Source: PVC group bacterium
GTDB lineage: Bacteria > Omnitrophota > Gorgyraeia > B26-G9
Direction of reading: 5' to 3'
Assembly: GCA_024231215.1 (NCBI GenBank)
Contig: JAAEQR010000072.1
Location: 321,210 to 385,209, forward strand
DNA length: 64,000 bases
The notes beneath the pieces were generated by a model. It searched no databases. It was not told the DNA's origin and was given only the letters and a program-made list of their open reading frames with translations. Shown in pieces: positions 9,401 through 17,554 of the stretch (its first letter is position 1; each line of letters begins with the position of its first letter). The translations under genes and the position numbers were made by a program.

Positions 9401-10467
9401 CTATTTTATGGTCAGTGATTTTGCATGTAAAAAAGGAATTATTGATAAAAAATTTCTCAGTGAATATTATAACGGCATCTTTTTTTGATAGTTTAGTGAC
9501 TTTACGGGAAAAGCGAAGTATTGATTTTATGCCGGGAGATGTTCCCACAGCAGTTGTTTTGGATAATCGCAGTAATTTTATTGGAGTATTCCAAGAGAAG
9601 AAAGAGGCCGGTAATCCTGTATTAATATTAAATCCGCTTGTTTCAATGCAGGAATGGTTTTTGCGTATTTATAAAGATAAAACCAGGCCGAATACCATAT
9701 CCTGTGGAGCACAGCATATTATCAATACAGTTGGGATGAAATTTATTTCGGGAGCACATGAAATTTTTAAGGGGAAACTGATAGCCTTGGAGGGACAGCA
9801 GCAACTTCTGGATTTTATTAAGCAAAAAAAACAATCAAATATTGTTAAAATGCAGCAAGGTAATCTTTCGATTGAGTTGGATAAAGCACATATTAGATTG
9901 TTTTGGAAAAATCAGGAGTTGACAAAAGCACTAGGTTTATATACTGCGTGTTTAGTTAACGGAGAATGGATGGATTCAACTTTGGCCGCATGGGATATGA
10001 AAGAGATTAGTTCTAATGAAGTAGACGTATCTTTATTTTGGAATAGGGCTTCTGTTTTTCAGAAATGGCGGATGCATTTATTAAGTGAAAACGAAATTAT
10101 GTTGCAGGTGTGTATGGATATTCAGCAGGAAGATATTAGCTCGGCGATAGCTGGGATAATGTTGGATAGTAAGTATAAAGGGTATAGTTATGCTGATGCA
10201 GTGCAGGAGGAATTCCCATTAGATTTTCAAGAACAATGGGAGAGTCTATTTTCCGGGAAGAGTAATGTAAGTGTATTTGCCGAAGATAAAGATTTTCCTG
10301 ATTTGATTTTTGACGGCAAAGTTTTATCAAAATCATATTTTAATGTAATTGAAAACACGGATTATCGACATGCAGGCCGTTTAGTAAAATGTGAGGTTAA
10401 ATTTGATCCCGCATCTGAAAAATTGGGTAAATCTGTTGTATTCGAAATAAGAATTCGTATGGATTAA
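6409..10467 (+). CDS. wzt: Wzt-like ABC ATPase with five tandem C-terminal glycan-recognition-like domains, 1352 aa
   Basis: Residues 1-245 are a polysaccharide-export ABC ATPase: Walker A GENASGKTT (61-69), signature YSQGM (149-153), Walker B LIDDTLAVGD (171-180) and H-loop His206. The usual catalytic Glu after Walker B is Asp174. Typical Wzt proteins are about 400-460 residues, with one C-terminal beta-sandwich that binds the exported glycan. Here the extension is about 1,100 residues and made of five diverged units starting near residues 255, 484, 697, 915 and 1149 (spacing 213-234). Shared landmarks are I.L.W...ELTK..GL, W.DS..A.W, Q.W...L....I.W and AGIML. The same unit occurs twice in the next gene, which starts 1 bp inside this one (TAATG). 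Glycan binding by the repeats is inferred from the Wzt precedent. Confidence 0.88.
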   Translation: MSKNIIELKNVGKKYTVDFGRRSLLGAVLSFACRRSRKEEVWAVNDIDLCIQAGETVGIIGENASGKTTLLRIISQITTPTKGEVSVNGKIAGLLDLGAGFPSELTGRECVYLNAALLGMDRKETEALYDKIVEFSGLARFIDAQVKTYSQGMLVRLGFSVAIHVDPEVLLIDDTLAVGDEEFQRKCLRKVSEFKEKGKTIIIVSHDLNSLSRICERGILLQNGTVIKDDSMHSVIVRYIEAVGDKKSVACIDKELLSVIFNNGKIIFLWNGRPMTKNFGGYISLEVGEQWLMSWTAEWCVVEQDKNCWKAEGLLRKYGIKITLACNIDDVYGINLQMSVDIPSAVGTKKVGFGFMLNEKYNDYLHDDHVSHIQVEQTIADRWVDLFRTDEYNAPLVLIPNDEFPVVMARFKQNEYSGFGLIQTTDNALDARVMQMHTVLISNSDQPRSENLIIDCNAELQLIDKANFEAFITRRCEERIVQSGDFKLQLDTSGLHLFCRDQELTKDDSLRFGFFCKGYYFNILSGEWQIEKDTESSFVIRSEFKNLDLRINLVLRLNGDCLEWQIYAQGQGTADLQTWTTRMVLSEAYDRYFDLYEEHEFIAAQEYEEQVTLSWGKSRFIGLSTVKAGLPVLILNKSAQSSVELRNARFDVNARILISNVDRDTASGSLVFVSSQREKEEFIQKKQKNWQSDNKLSNDNVSLDFSQDKIRIYKNDIEITSEEGLCSGIFYNDRWYDSTHAFKEFKKEGNTLKVNIKRQVPQVNELWTIALDGNILRWLVEFESDKPLPDFNGKAGIMLKTEFTEWMHAFDRGSFLQNKEDVQTVDINDVNNKLVGLKSGDSESPVVLFESKHGDTHAGLVIQAESKKSRSLQFKFQGDNDIGLKSFFSGEIKLLNKEQLENNVFDHLMRNFTLTADNQLKLFAALTVSNQLKLFLKDRELTKAEGLDVYLLTNKGSFNSRDAIWRLKKVDETQINIELAWGNDLLTEEWCFEVKDGAILWSVILHVKKELLIKNFSVNIITASFFDSLVTLREKRSIDFMPGDVPTAVVLDNRSNFIGVFQEKKEAGNPVLILNPLVSMQEWFLRIYKDKTRPNTISCGAQHIINTVGMKFISGAHEIFKGKLIALEGQQQLLDFIKQKKQSNIVKMQQGNLSIELDKAHIRLFWKNQELTKALGLYTACLVNGEWMDSTLAAWDMKEISSNEVDVSLFWNRASVFQKWRMHLLSENEIMLQVCMDIQQEDISSAIAGIMLDSKYKGYSYADAVQEEFPLDFQEQWESLFSGKSNVSVFAEDKDFPDLIFDGKVLSKSYFNVIENTDYRHAGRLVKCEVKFDPASEKLGKSVVFEIRIRMD
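7171..10464 (+). repeat. Five protein-level tandem repeats (about 220 aa each) in the ABC ATPase C-terminus
   Basis: The repeats begin near nucleotides 7171, 7858, 8497, 9151 and 9853. They are diverged at the DNA level but keep a common order of motifs: an opening beta-strand pair ending in ELTK..GL, a WxDS..A.W segment, a Q.W strand followed by a short polar turn and I.W, then AGIML...Y. Repeat 1 is the least typical in its first half; repeats 3 and 5 are the clearest. The alternating hydrophobic pattern and absence of helices suggest a beta-sandwich. Confidence 0.7.
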
Positions 10468-13400
10468 TGAAAATAGTATTAGTAAATATTCCATGGAAAA
10501 GAGATGGTAGGTGGGGAGTTCGTGCCGGATCCCGCTGGCCGCATATAAAAGACCAGACAGAAGGTAATTATCTGTCGTTTCCGTTTTATCTTGCTTATGC
10601 AGCTGCGTTATTAAAGAAAAATGGATTTGACGTAGAAATTATCGATGCGATTGCTGAGCAGTTGTCTTATGACCGTTTTTTACAGAAAGTCAAGGCGTTA
10701 AAGCCGGATTTATTACTGGCTGAGACATCTACGGTAACGTTACAGCATGATTTGGATATCCTAGTGCGTTTTCAAGGGGATTGTTTGATAGCTTTATGTG
10801 GTCCTGATATTCATATCGCAGATCCTGATTTTCTGCAAAAGAATAATTTCATCGATTTTATTCTTTTTGGTGAATACGAGGCAACTTTACTTGAGTTAGC
10901 TCAGAAATTAGAAAAAAAGCAAAACCTGGCGGATGTTTCCGGTATTATATACAGAAACCAGAGAAGTGTTATAAAAAATAATCCTCGTCCGCTGATTGCT
11001 GATCTAGACAGTTTACCCTGGCCGCTGAGAGAACAACTTCCCATAAAAAAATACAATGATTCTCCGGGAGATATCCCTCTTCCTTGCGCATTGATGTGGG
11101 CTAGCCGGGGCTGTCCGTTCAAATGTTCTTTTTGTTTATGGCCGCAAGTTATGTACGGTGGTAATACTTATCGGGCCAGGAGTCCTAAAGCTATTGTCGA
11201 TGAAATGGAATATTTAGTTAATGAGTTGGGCTTTAAATCGGTTTATTTTGATGATGATACCTGGAACATTGGTAGGGGCAGGATGTTGGCTTTTTGTGCT
11301 GAAATAAAACGCAGGAAATTAAATATTCCTTGGGCAATTATGGCTCGCGCTGAACTGATGGAGGAAGAGCTTTTAGAAGCAATGAGGGATGCCGGTCTTT
11401 TTGCTGTTAAATATGGGATTGAATCTTCTTCGCAACAGCTTATAGATAATATAAATAAAGGATTTGACTTAAATAGAGTCCAAGAGGTTATAAAATACAC
11501 AAAATATCTGGGCATAAGAACTCATCTCACTTTTACTTTTGGGTTGCCCGGGGAGACAGCTCAAACTGTAGATGAAACTATTGAGTATGCTCTTAGGTTG
11601 AATCCTACTTCTGTGCAGTTTTCTATAGCTACACCTTTTCCAGGAACCAGGTTTTATGAAGAGATGGAAGCTAAAGGGTATCTTTTAACAAAGGATCTGG
11701 GGAAATTTGATGGTAATCATCATAGTGTAATTCGTACTGAGAAGCTTTCAGCTCAGGATTTGCAAAAAGCAAAACAACGAGCTTATGCAAAATGGAAACA
11801 GCATTGTGAATTAAGACAAAACAAAATACAAAGGTATCAGCCGCCGTTAAAAGAAAGATTTTTAGATTCATTGAGGGACAATGACCTTATTGCGACTTGC
11901 AGTAAGACAATGCAATATTTACTTGTTAAAATTCTATCCTTACCTCAGAAGATTCTTATTTTTGGGAATAAAGATATATGGATTGTAGAAGAAGTGATTA
12001 GTGCTGGTGACTTGAAACTTGCTTTTGGAGATGGAAAAATTCGGGTTTACTGGAAAGATAAAGAAGTTAGTAAAGATGTTGGGTTGACCACTTCGTTTTA
12101 TTACGGGGAATATTGGATAGATTCTTCCCAGGCAAACTGGAAACTAGACAAACAGCAGGAGAATAAAATAATAGTTAAGTTGAAATGGGATGATGTTCCA
12201 TTGCGTCAGCAATGGGAAGTTACCTTGAGTGATAATGGTAGTATTGAATGGAATAGTTGGATACAGGCAGAACGGGAGATACAGCTTATTGAATATAAAG
12301 CTGGTATTATGCTCCCGAAGACCTATACCTTGTGGAAGGATGATGTTGGTACTGGAAAATTCCCCCGGATACGAGGGTGGGAAGATATGGAATTATATAA
12401 TCAAAAAAGTGAATGTTTAAGCGTTATTCCTAATAAAGCTCAAGTGGCTGAGAGTTATCCTGAGATAGAATTAAAATTGAAAACAGGAAGTTCAAAAAAT
12501 ACATATCCCCAAGTGCAAAATACAGAATGTAAAATGAATGCTAGATTATTACAGATGCGCAGACTTAAAGTGGAGCGGTTTGCTCCAGGGATATACCCGT
12601 ATTTTAATTTGGAAATTAACCTGAAAGAAGAAAAGGTTACTTCTCAAAGCATAACTCAATATCAGCGGCGTATACCACTTCAATTTATAAAAGAAAAGAT
12701 TTCTCGGGTAGGGTTGTTTCCTGTTTTAGGTAAAATTATTCGCCATTTGCATCCTAAAAAATTAAGGGATTATTATTTTGAAGTATTGGGTATTTTAGAT
12801 GGAGGGTATGCATATAAAGGTCCTTCATTCGTTCAGATAGATCTTACGAATGATTGTAATAATGATTGTATCGGTTGTTGGTGCAATTCTCCGCTATTGG
12901 GAGATGCTCGTATCGGTGATAATGTAAAACAGCAGACATTGCCTTTTGAAGTGGTAAAGCAGACTATCGATGATTTGTATAAAATGGGTACAAAAGAGAT
13001 CTATTTTGCTGGTGGCGGAGAGCCGTTTATGCATCCTCAAATAATGGAAATAATTGAATATGTTAAGATGAAAGGTCTGCGTTGTTATATTAATACAAAT
13101 TTTACACTGGTTACAGAAGATATTGTTAAAAGACTGGCTGAATTAAAAGTGGACAATCTTATTGTAAGTATCTGGGCTGGCACAGCAAAAACCTATCATG
13201 CTACTCATCCGAATAAGTCAGAAGGTATGTTTTATCAGATCAAGGGGATGTTACAGCTGCTTAATACTCTAAAGCAAGGAATGCCTCAGGTAAATATTTA
13301 TAATGTTATTTCAACTCTGAATTATCAGGAGTTGGAGCAGATGGTGGAATTTGCTATAGAGACGAATTCAGACTCTTTAGAATTTACGGTTATTGATACT

Positions 13401-14663
13401 ATTCCTGGGGCAACTGATAGTCTTTTGCTAACGAAAGAGCAGAGAGCAGAAGTAATACAGAGCTGTGGATGGATAAAAGAACGTTTAGAGCAGGATTGGA
13501 AAGGAAAAATTGAAATTTTACAGTTTGAACAATTCCTTAGAAGGATAGATACTTGTGATGCAGAGGATGCAAATTACGATAGAAATATTCTTACAAAGAT
13601 ACCATGCTATATAGGATGGCTTTTTACTCGGATTCTCGCAGATGGGAATGTAAATTTTTGCTTAAAGGCGCATCGTATTCCGGTGGGTAATATCTATGCA
13701 CATGATTTTCCCTCTATTTGGAATAGCCAGCGTCAGCAGGAATTTCGTAAATGTACATTGCAATGCAGGGAAAAAGATGAAGCATTTTTTTCCTTTATTG
13801 GCAATGATCCGAAAGCAAAAACCGGATGTTTTAAAAGTTGTGATGATTTAGGACGCAATATCCGTATGCATAAGAAGATGCAGTCACTGACGTTTTCTGA
13901 ACTTGTTTTCTTGAAAGTTGTTTTGTTGTTTAAGAGAATTCAAAAGATAGTAACTAATAAGAAACTGGGAGTAGCCTTAAAGGAACGTTTGGAGAAAAAG
14001 AAATCTATTGCAATATATCAATTAGGGGACGAAAGATTTAGATTAAAAGCTCATTCAGAGGGAGTAAGTTTGTATTGTGGGCAGGAGGAACTTACCGGTA
14101 AGGTAGGATTGAATACTTCAGTATGTATCCTGGGGTTGTGGTATGACTCCTCAAAAGCTAAATGGGAAGTTATAAAGAAAACAAATAGGGAGCTTTGGGT
14201 TAGAAATAGTTGGAATACAATACCTATTGTGCAAGATTGGATACTGAAGATTGAAGATGATGATGTTGTTGCCTGGAAAGTTCGATTGGCAGTTGAGTCT
14301 AAGATCGAAATTGAGGAAAGTAAGGTGGGCATAATCCTTGCTTCCGGATATAAAAATTGGTTTGCCGGACAAGAGAAGGGTGAATTTCCGAATATTAATA
14401 ATTATTGGAAGGAAATGGAAGTCAATAATGTTGATGCAAGGAACGTAGGGGTTGCGAGAACGAAAGTACGGGGACAATTGTATCCGGAAATTAGTCTTGA
14501 TTTTTCTTCTTTTTCGGGGAATGTTCAGCCGCAGATTCAGAATTCAGATAGAAGTTTCAATGTGCGGATCATTTCTGCTAGAAAAACAGAAGAAAATGGA
14601 GGCAAAGTGTTTTTACCCGGGGATTATGAGTTTTTTAGCGGAAGAATAGATGTTCGGCCTTAG
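10467..14663 (+). CDS. Double radical SAM fusion: B12-type and SPASM-type modules each followed by the repeat domain, 1398 aa
   Basis: Four regions are visible. Residues 1-190 are a cobalamin-binding-like domain and 205-450 a radical SAM core with CxxxCxxC at C216, C220 and C223. Residues 515-720 are a copy of the ATPase repeat domain. Residues 785-1130 are a second radical SAM core (C797, C801, C804; GGGEP at 850-853) with a Cys-rich SPASM/twitch-like tail from about 1047 to 1125. Residues 1188-1398 are another copy of the repeat domain. B12-type radical SAM enzymes commonly methylate unactivated carbons; SPASM-type enzymes modify peptides or small molecules using extra FeS clusters. The gene begins on the A of the preceding TAA stop, so it is tightly coupled to the exporter ATPase. 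Shared domains suggest that enzyme and exporter act on the same glycan (inference). Confidence 0.88.
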   Translation: MKIVLVNIPWKRDGRWGVRAGSRWPHIKDQTEGNYLSFPFYLAYAAALLKKNGFDVEIIDAIAEQLSYDRFLQKVKALKPDLLLAETSTVTLQHDLDILVRFQGDCLIALCGPDIHIADPDFLQKNNFIDFILFGEYEATLLELAQKLEKKQNLADVSGIIYRNQRSVIKNNPRPLIADLDSLPWPLREQLPIKKYNDSPGDIPLPCALMWASRGCPFKCSFCLWPQVMYGGNTYRARSPKAIVDEMEYLVNELGFKSVYFDDDTWNIGRGRMLAFCAEIKRRKLNIPWAIMARAELMEEELLEAMRDAGLFAVKYGIESSSQQLIDNINKGFDLNRVQEVIKYTKYLGIRTHLTFTFGLPGETAQTVDETIEYALRLNPTSVQFSIATPFPGTRFYEEMEAKGYLLTKDLGKFDGNHHSVIRTEKLSAQDLQKAKQRAYAKWKQHCELRQNKIQRYQPPLKERFLDSLRDNDLIATCSKTMQYLLVKILSLPQKILIFGNKDIWIVEEVISAGDLKLAFGDGKIRVYWKDKEVSKDVGLTTSFYYGEYWIDSSQANWKLDKQQENKIIVKLKWDDVPLRQQWEVTLSDNGSIEWNSWIQAEREIQLIEYKAGIMLPKTYTLWKDDVGTGKFPRIRGWEDMELYNQKSECLSVIPNKAQVAESYPEIELKLKTGSSKNTYPQVQNTECKMNARLLQMRRLKVERFAPGIYPYFNLEINLKEEKVTSQSITQYQRRIPLQFIKEKISRVGLFPVLGKIIRHLHPKKLRDYYFEVLGILDGGYAYKGPSFVQIDLTNDCNNDCIGCWCNSPLLGDARIGDNVKQQTLPFEVVKQTIDDLYKMGTKEIYFAGGGEPFMHPQIMEIIEYVKMKGLRCYINTNFTLVTEDIVKRLAELKVDNLIVSIWAGTAKTYHATHPNKSEGMFYQIKGMLQLLNTLKQGMPQVNIYNVISTLNYQELEQMVEFAIETNSDSLEFTVIDTIPGATDSLLLTKEQRAEVIQSCGWIKERLEQDWKGKIEILQFEQFLRRIDTCDAEDANYDRNILTKIPCYIGWLFTRILADGNVNFCLKAHRIPVGNIYAHDFPSIWNSQRQQEFRKCTLQCREKDEAFFSFIGNDPKAKTGCFKSCDDLGRNIRMHKKMQSLTFSELVFLKVVLLFKRIQKIVTNKKLGVALKERLEKKKSIAIYQLGDERFRLKAHSEGVSLYCGQEELTGKVGLNTSVCILGLWYDSSKAKWEVIKKTNRELWVRNSWNTIPIVQDWILKIEDDDVVAWKVRLAVESKIEIEESKVGIILASGYKNWFAGQEKGEFPNINNYWKEMEVNNVDARNVGVARTKVRGQLYPEISLDFSSFSGNVQPQIQNSDRSFNVRIISARKTEENGGKVFLPGDYEFFSGRIDVRP

Positions 14664-14686
14664 GGAGGGATATCTCTAGAGGATAT

Positions 14687-16339
14687 ATGGTTGATAAGAA
14701 ATCAAAGATAATTATTGTAAATACTCCACCGTGGGGAATACTAATGCCTCCGTTGGGTATTGCTTATTTAAGTTCTTACTTAAAGTCGCAGGGAATAGTT
14801 CCGGATGTTTATGATTTGAATCTAGAGCTTTATTTGCAGGCAGATGAGAAGCAGAAAGAATTTTGGAGGTTGGATACGATAAATAGGTTTTTGCCGGTAG
14901 ATATTGCGCATAATATTTTTAATAATTTTAAAGATAGATTAGAGGAATTGGCAGAAGAACTTAGTTCTTATGAGATTATTGCTTTTTCTGTAAATAATTT
15001 TATTAGCACAACATTAGCTGGTTTGCTGGGGACATGTATTAAGAAGCGTTTTTCTCAAAACAAGATTGTTTTAGGCGGACCGGGGTGTTTTTACAGCTGG
15101 GACAGACAAACAGTGGCTAAAGACTCGGTGGATTTTTTTGTGTTGGGAGAAGGGGAACTGGCGTTTCATCAACTAATTAAGGCAATTGAAGAAAATAGAT
15201 ATCCAACAAGCATTCCGGGGGTGTTTTGTTCTCAAAAAAGAGGTGAAGGTTCATATATTCCTTTGGAACCGGTGAAAAATTTAGATGCTATTCCTTTTCC
15301 GACATTTTCGGAATTTGATCTGAAAAAGTATAATCACGGGAGTGAATATAAACCCCTGCCGATGCTTACTAGCCGGGGTTGTATTAATAGTTGCAGCTAT
15401 TGCATAGATTGTCAGATGTGTAATTTTTACAGAATAAGAAGTCCGAAGCATATTATTTCGGAAATCAATCATCATGTGGAAAATTATGGGATAACCCATC
15501 TGGAATTTAATGATTTATTATGTAACGGAAATCTATATCGCTTGGATAAGTTGTGTGACAGACTGGTTGAGTCTGATTTTGGTTTGACTTGGAGTAGTTA
15601 TGCGGCAATAAGAAAAAACATGGGTTTTTCATTGCTGGAAAAGATGAGAAAAACCGGATGTTCTTCGCTTTGTTACGGCATGGAGAGTGGTTCTGATTTT
15701 GTTTTAAAGCGTATGAATAAGCATTATACAAGTAAAGATGCGGAAGTATTGATAAGACATACTTATAAGGCTGGTATTGGTGTGCGTTTGAATTTAATTG
15801 TTGGATTTCCAGGAGAAACTTCGGACGCTTTCCAGGAGACTATGGATTTTATCCATAAGAATAAAGAATATATTACTGAGGTTACAAATGTTTCTTCGTT
15901 TGTCCTTATGCCCGGATCGAATATCGGAGTTTATCCTCACCGATTCGGAATAACGTATCTGGATCCGAATGATCCCGGTAGCTGGAAGGATGAAAACGGA
16001 CTTACGCAGGAGGAAAGAAACGATAGGGTGTCTAGGATATGTATTTTGCTTAAAGAGCTTAAGATTCGTAGTTTGATACTTAATTATCAGGAAGAAAAGT
16101 GTGATGTTAATAAAGCTTTAGGCGAAGAAAAGATTGTTGTAGGGGCTGAGGTACAAAAAGAGACTGATGATAAAGAAGTCCAGGAGTGTATTAATTCGGA
16201 ACAAACGGGATATGTGCGTAAAGTTATCTTTGGAAAATATTTGCTGCTTTGCGTTCTTTTTGTTTTTAGTTTAATTATTGATGTTTACTTGTTTTTGCTC
16301 AAAAAGATCAGAGGATCGATCATATTCCCCGGGAGTTAG
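14687..16339 (+). CDS. B12-binding-domain radical SAM protein with C-terminal membrane anchor, 550 aa
   Basis: The N-terminal 200 residues have the form of cobalamin-binding domains attached to radical SAM enzymes (PPLGIAYLSSYLKSQG, VLGGPG, VLGEGE). The radical SAM core has CxxxCxxC at C232, C236 and C239, closely followed by two more cysteines (C242, C245) that may hold extra metal or be structural. SAM-binding MESGSD and a GFPGET motif follow. The C-terminal 40 residues contain one strong hydrophobic helix (about 516-536) ending in Lys residues, so the protein is likely tethered to the inner membrane. AGGGAGGGA precedes the ATG by about 15 nt. The substrate is unknown; a membrane-bound lipid or lipid-linked sugar is plausible. 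Confidence 0.82.
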   Translation: MVDKKSKIIIVNTPPWGILMPPLGIAYLSSYLKSQGIVPDVYDLNLELYLQADEKQKEFWRLDTINRFLPVDIAHNIFNNFKDRLEELAEELSSYEIIAFSVNNFISTTLAGLLGTCIKKRFSQNKIVLGGPGCFYSWDRQTVAKDSVDFFVLGEGELAFHQLIKAIEENRYPTSIPGVFCSQKRGEGSYIPLEPVKNLDAIPFPTFSEFDLKKYNHGSEYKPLPMLTSRGCINSCSYCIDCQMCNFYRIRSPKHIISEINHHVENYGITHLEFNDLLCNGNLYRLDKLCDRLVESDFGLTWSSYAAIRKNMGFSLLEKMRKTGCSSLCYGMESGSDFVLKRMNKHYTSKDAEVLIRHTYKAGIGVRLNLIVGFPGETSDAFQETMDFIHKNKEYITEVTNVSSFVLMPGSNIGVYPHRFGITYLDPNDPGSWKDENGLTQEERNDRVSRICILLKELKIRSLILNYQEEKCDVNKALGEEKIVVGAEVQKETDDKEVQECINSEQTGYVRKVIFGKYLLLCVLFVFSLIIDVYLFLLKKIRGSIIFPGS

Positions 16340-16381
16340 CCCAGGGGAATCAGAGATTTCCTGGAAGCTGATGATGAAATT

Positions 16382-17551
16382 ATGAAAATATTAATGTTCC
16401 ATCCACATGATGTTTTTTCAAAACAGGAGCCTTGGACGGTTCGGATTAAAAATCTTGGCATAGAGTTTAAGAAAAAAGGACATGAAGTAAAGATTGTATA
16501 TTTCCCTTTAGATTATAAAGGGCATGAACGGAACTTTTATCGGGATGGTATGGAATTTATTCCGTTAAGTCGAAGAGTAGGAATAAAAGCTTATATTAAT
16601 AATATTCGGGTTATTCTGACAATGTGTAAATGGGCTGATATTGTGCATTTTCAGAAGTGTTTTTATCAGGCGGCATTACCGGCTTTAATCGGTGCTTTTT
16701 TATCACGCAAGCCTGTTCATTATGACTGGGATGATTGGGAAATAAAGATTTTTCATCATTCAGCTCGGCAACCGTGGTTGGCTGGACTGTTTTTGTCTTA
16801 TATAGAAAGTTCTCTTCCGGTTTTATGCGATAGTGTTTCTGTTGCTAGCCGGCGTTTGTATGAAGAATGCATTCGATGTGGTGTCGCACAAGAACAAATT
16901 GTAATGGCGCCGGTAGGTGCTGATCTTGATTTATTTCACCCCGAAGTGTCGGGGGTAAGAATAAGAGAAAAATTTAATATAAAAGGACCATTAGTTATTT
17001 ATCTCGGACAGTTACACGGAGGACAGTATGTTGAACAGTTTATTAGAGCGGCAAAGATAGTTTTAAATCAGGTTCGACCGGTAAATTTTATGATTGTCGG
17101 AGGCGGATATCTATTAAATGAACTGAAAGATTTAACTAAAACTTTGGAACTTACCGAGAACGTAGTTTTTACCGGGGCTGTTTCTCATAAAGAAACACCG
17201 CTTTATCTTGCTGCGGCGGATATAGCTGTTGCTTGTTTTGAAGATAATGATATTACGCGTTGTAAAAGTCCTTTGAAAATTGCCGAATATATGGCAAGCG
17301 GTAAGCCGATAGTTGCTAGTAACGTAGGAGAGGTAAAGTGTATGTTGGGCGGGGTTGGCGTTGTAACTACCCCCGGAGATCCTCAAAGTCTTGCTGAAGG
17401 GGTAATGAAACTACTTAATGATGAGCCGTTATGTAAACGTTTAAGTCAAAAAGCAAGGAAAAGAGCTGAGGAAATTTATAATTGGCGGAATACGGCTGAG
17501 AATTTACTAAACGTTTATGGAAATTCTGGGTTAAAGAGAAGGGTTACTTAA
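16382..17551 (+). CDS. Glycosyltransferase family 4, 389 aa
   Basis: This is a GT-B fold glycosyltransferase using nucleotide-activated sugars in the cytoplasm. The C-terminal donor-binding half is typical of GT4: VIYLGQLHGGQYVEQF, FMIVGGGYLLNELK, VVFTGAVSHKETPLYLAAAD and KSPLKIAEYMASGKPIVAS, which contains the E-x7-E-type region. The N-terminal half contains VHFQKCFYQAALPAL. The closest relative in the window is the GT4 gene at 29745, which shares the KSP..L.EYMA.GKP.VAS stretch. The 42-bp gap upstream has no clear promoter. Acceptor and sugar cannot be assigned. Confidence 0.88.
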   Translation: MKILMFHPHDVFSKQEPWTVRIKNLGIEFKKKGHEVKIVYFPLDYKGHERNFYRDGMEFIPLSRRVGIKAYINNIRVILTMCKWADIVHFQKCFYQAALPALIGAFLSRKPVHYDWDDWEIKIFHHSARQPWLAGLFLSYIESSLPVLCDSVSVASRRLYEECIRCGVAQEQIVMAPVGADLDLFHPEVSGVRIREKFNIKGPLVIYLGQLHGGQYVEQFIRAAKIVLNQVRPVNFMIVGGGYLLNELKDLTKTLELTENVVFTGAVSHKETPLYLAAADIAVACFEDNDITRCKSPLKIAEYMASGKPIVASNVGEVKCMLGGVGVVTTPGDPQSLAEGVMKLLNDEPLCKRLSQKARKRAEEIYNWRNTAENLLNVYGNSGLKRRVT

Positions 17552-17554
17552 ATA

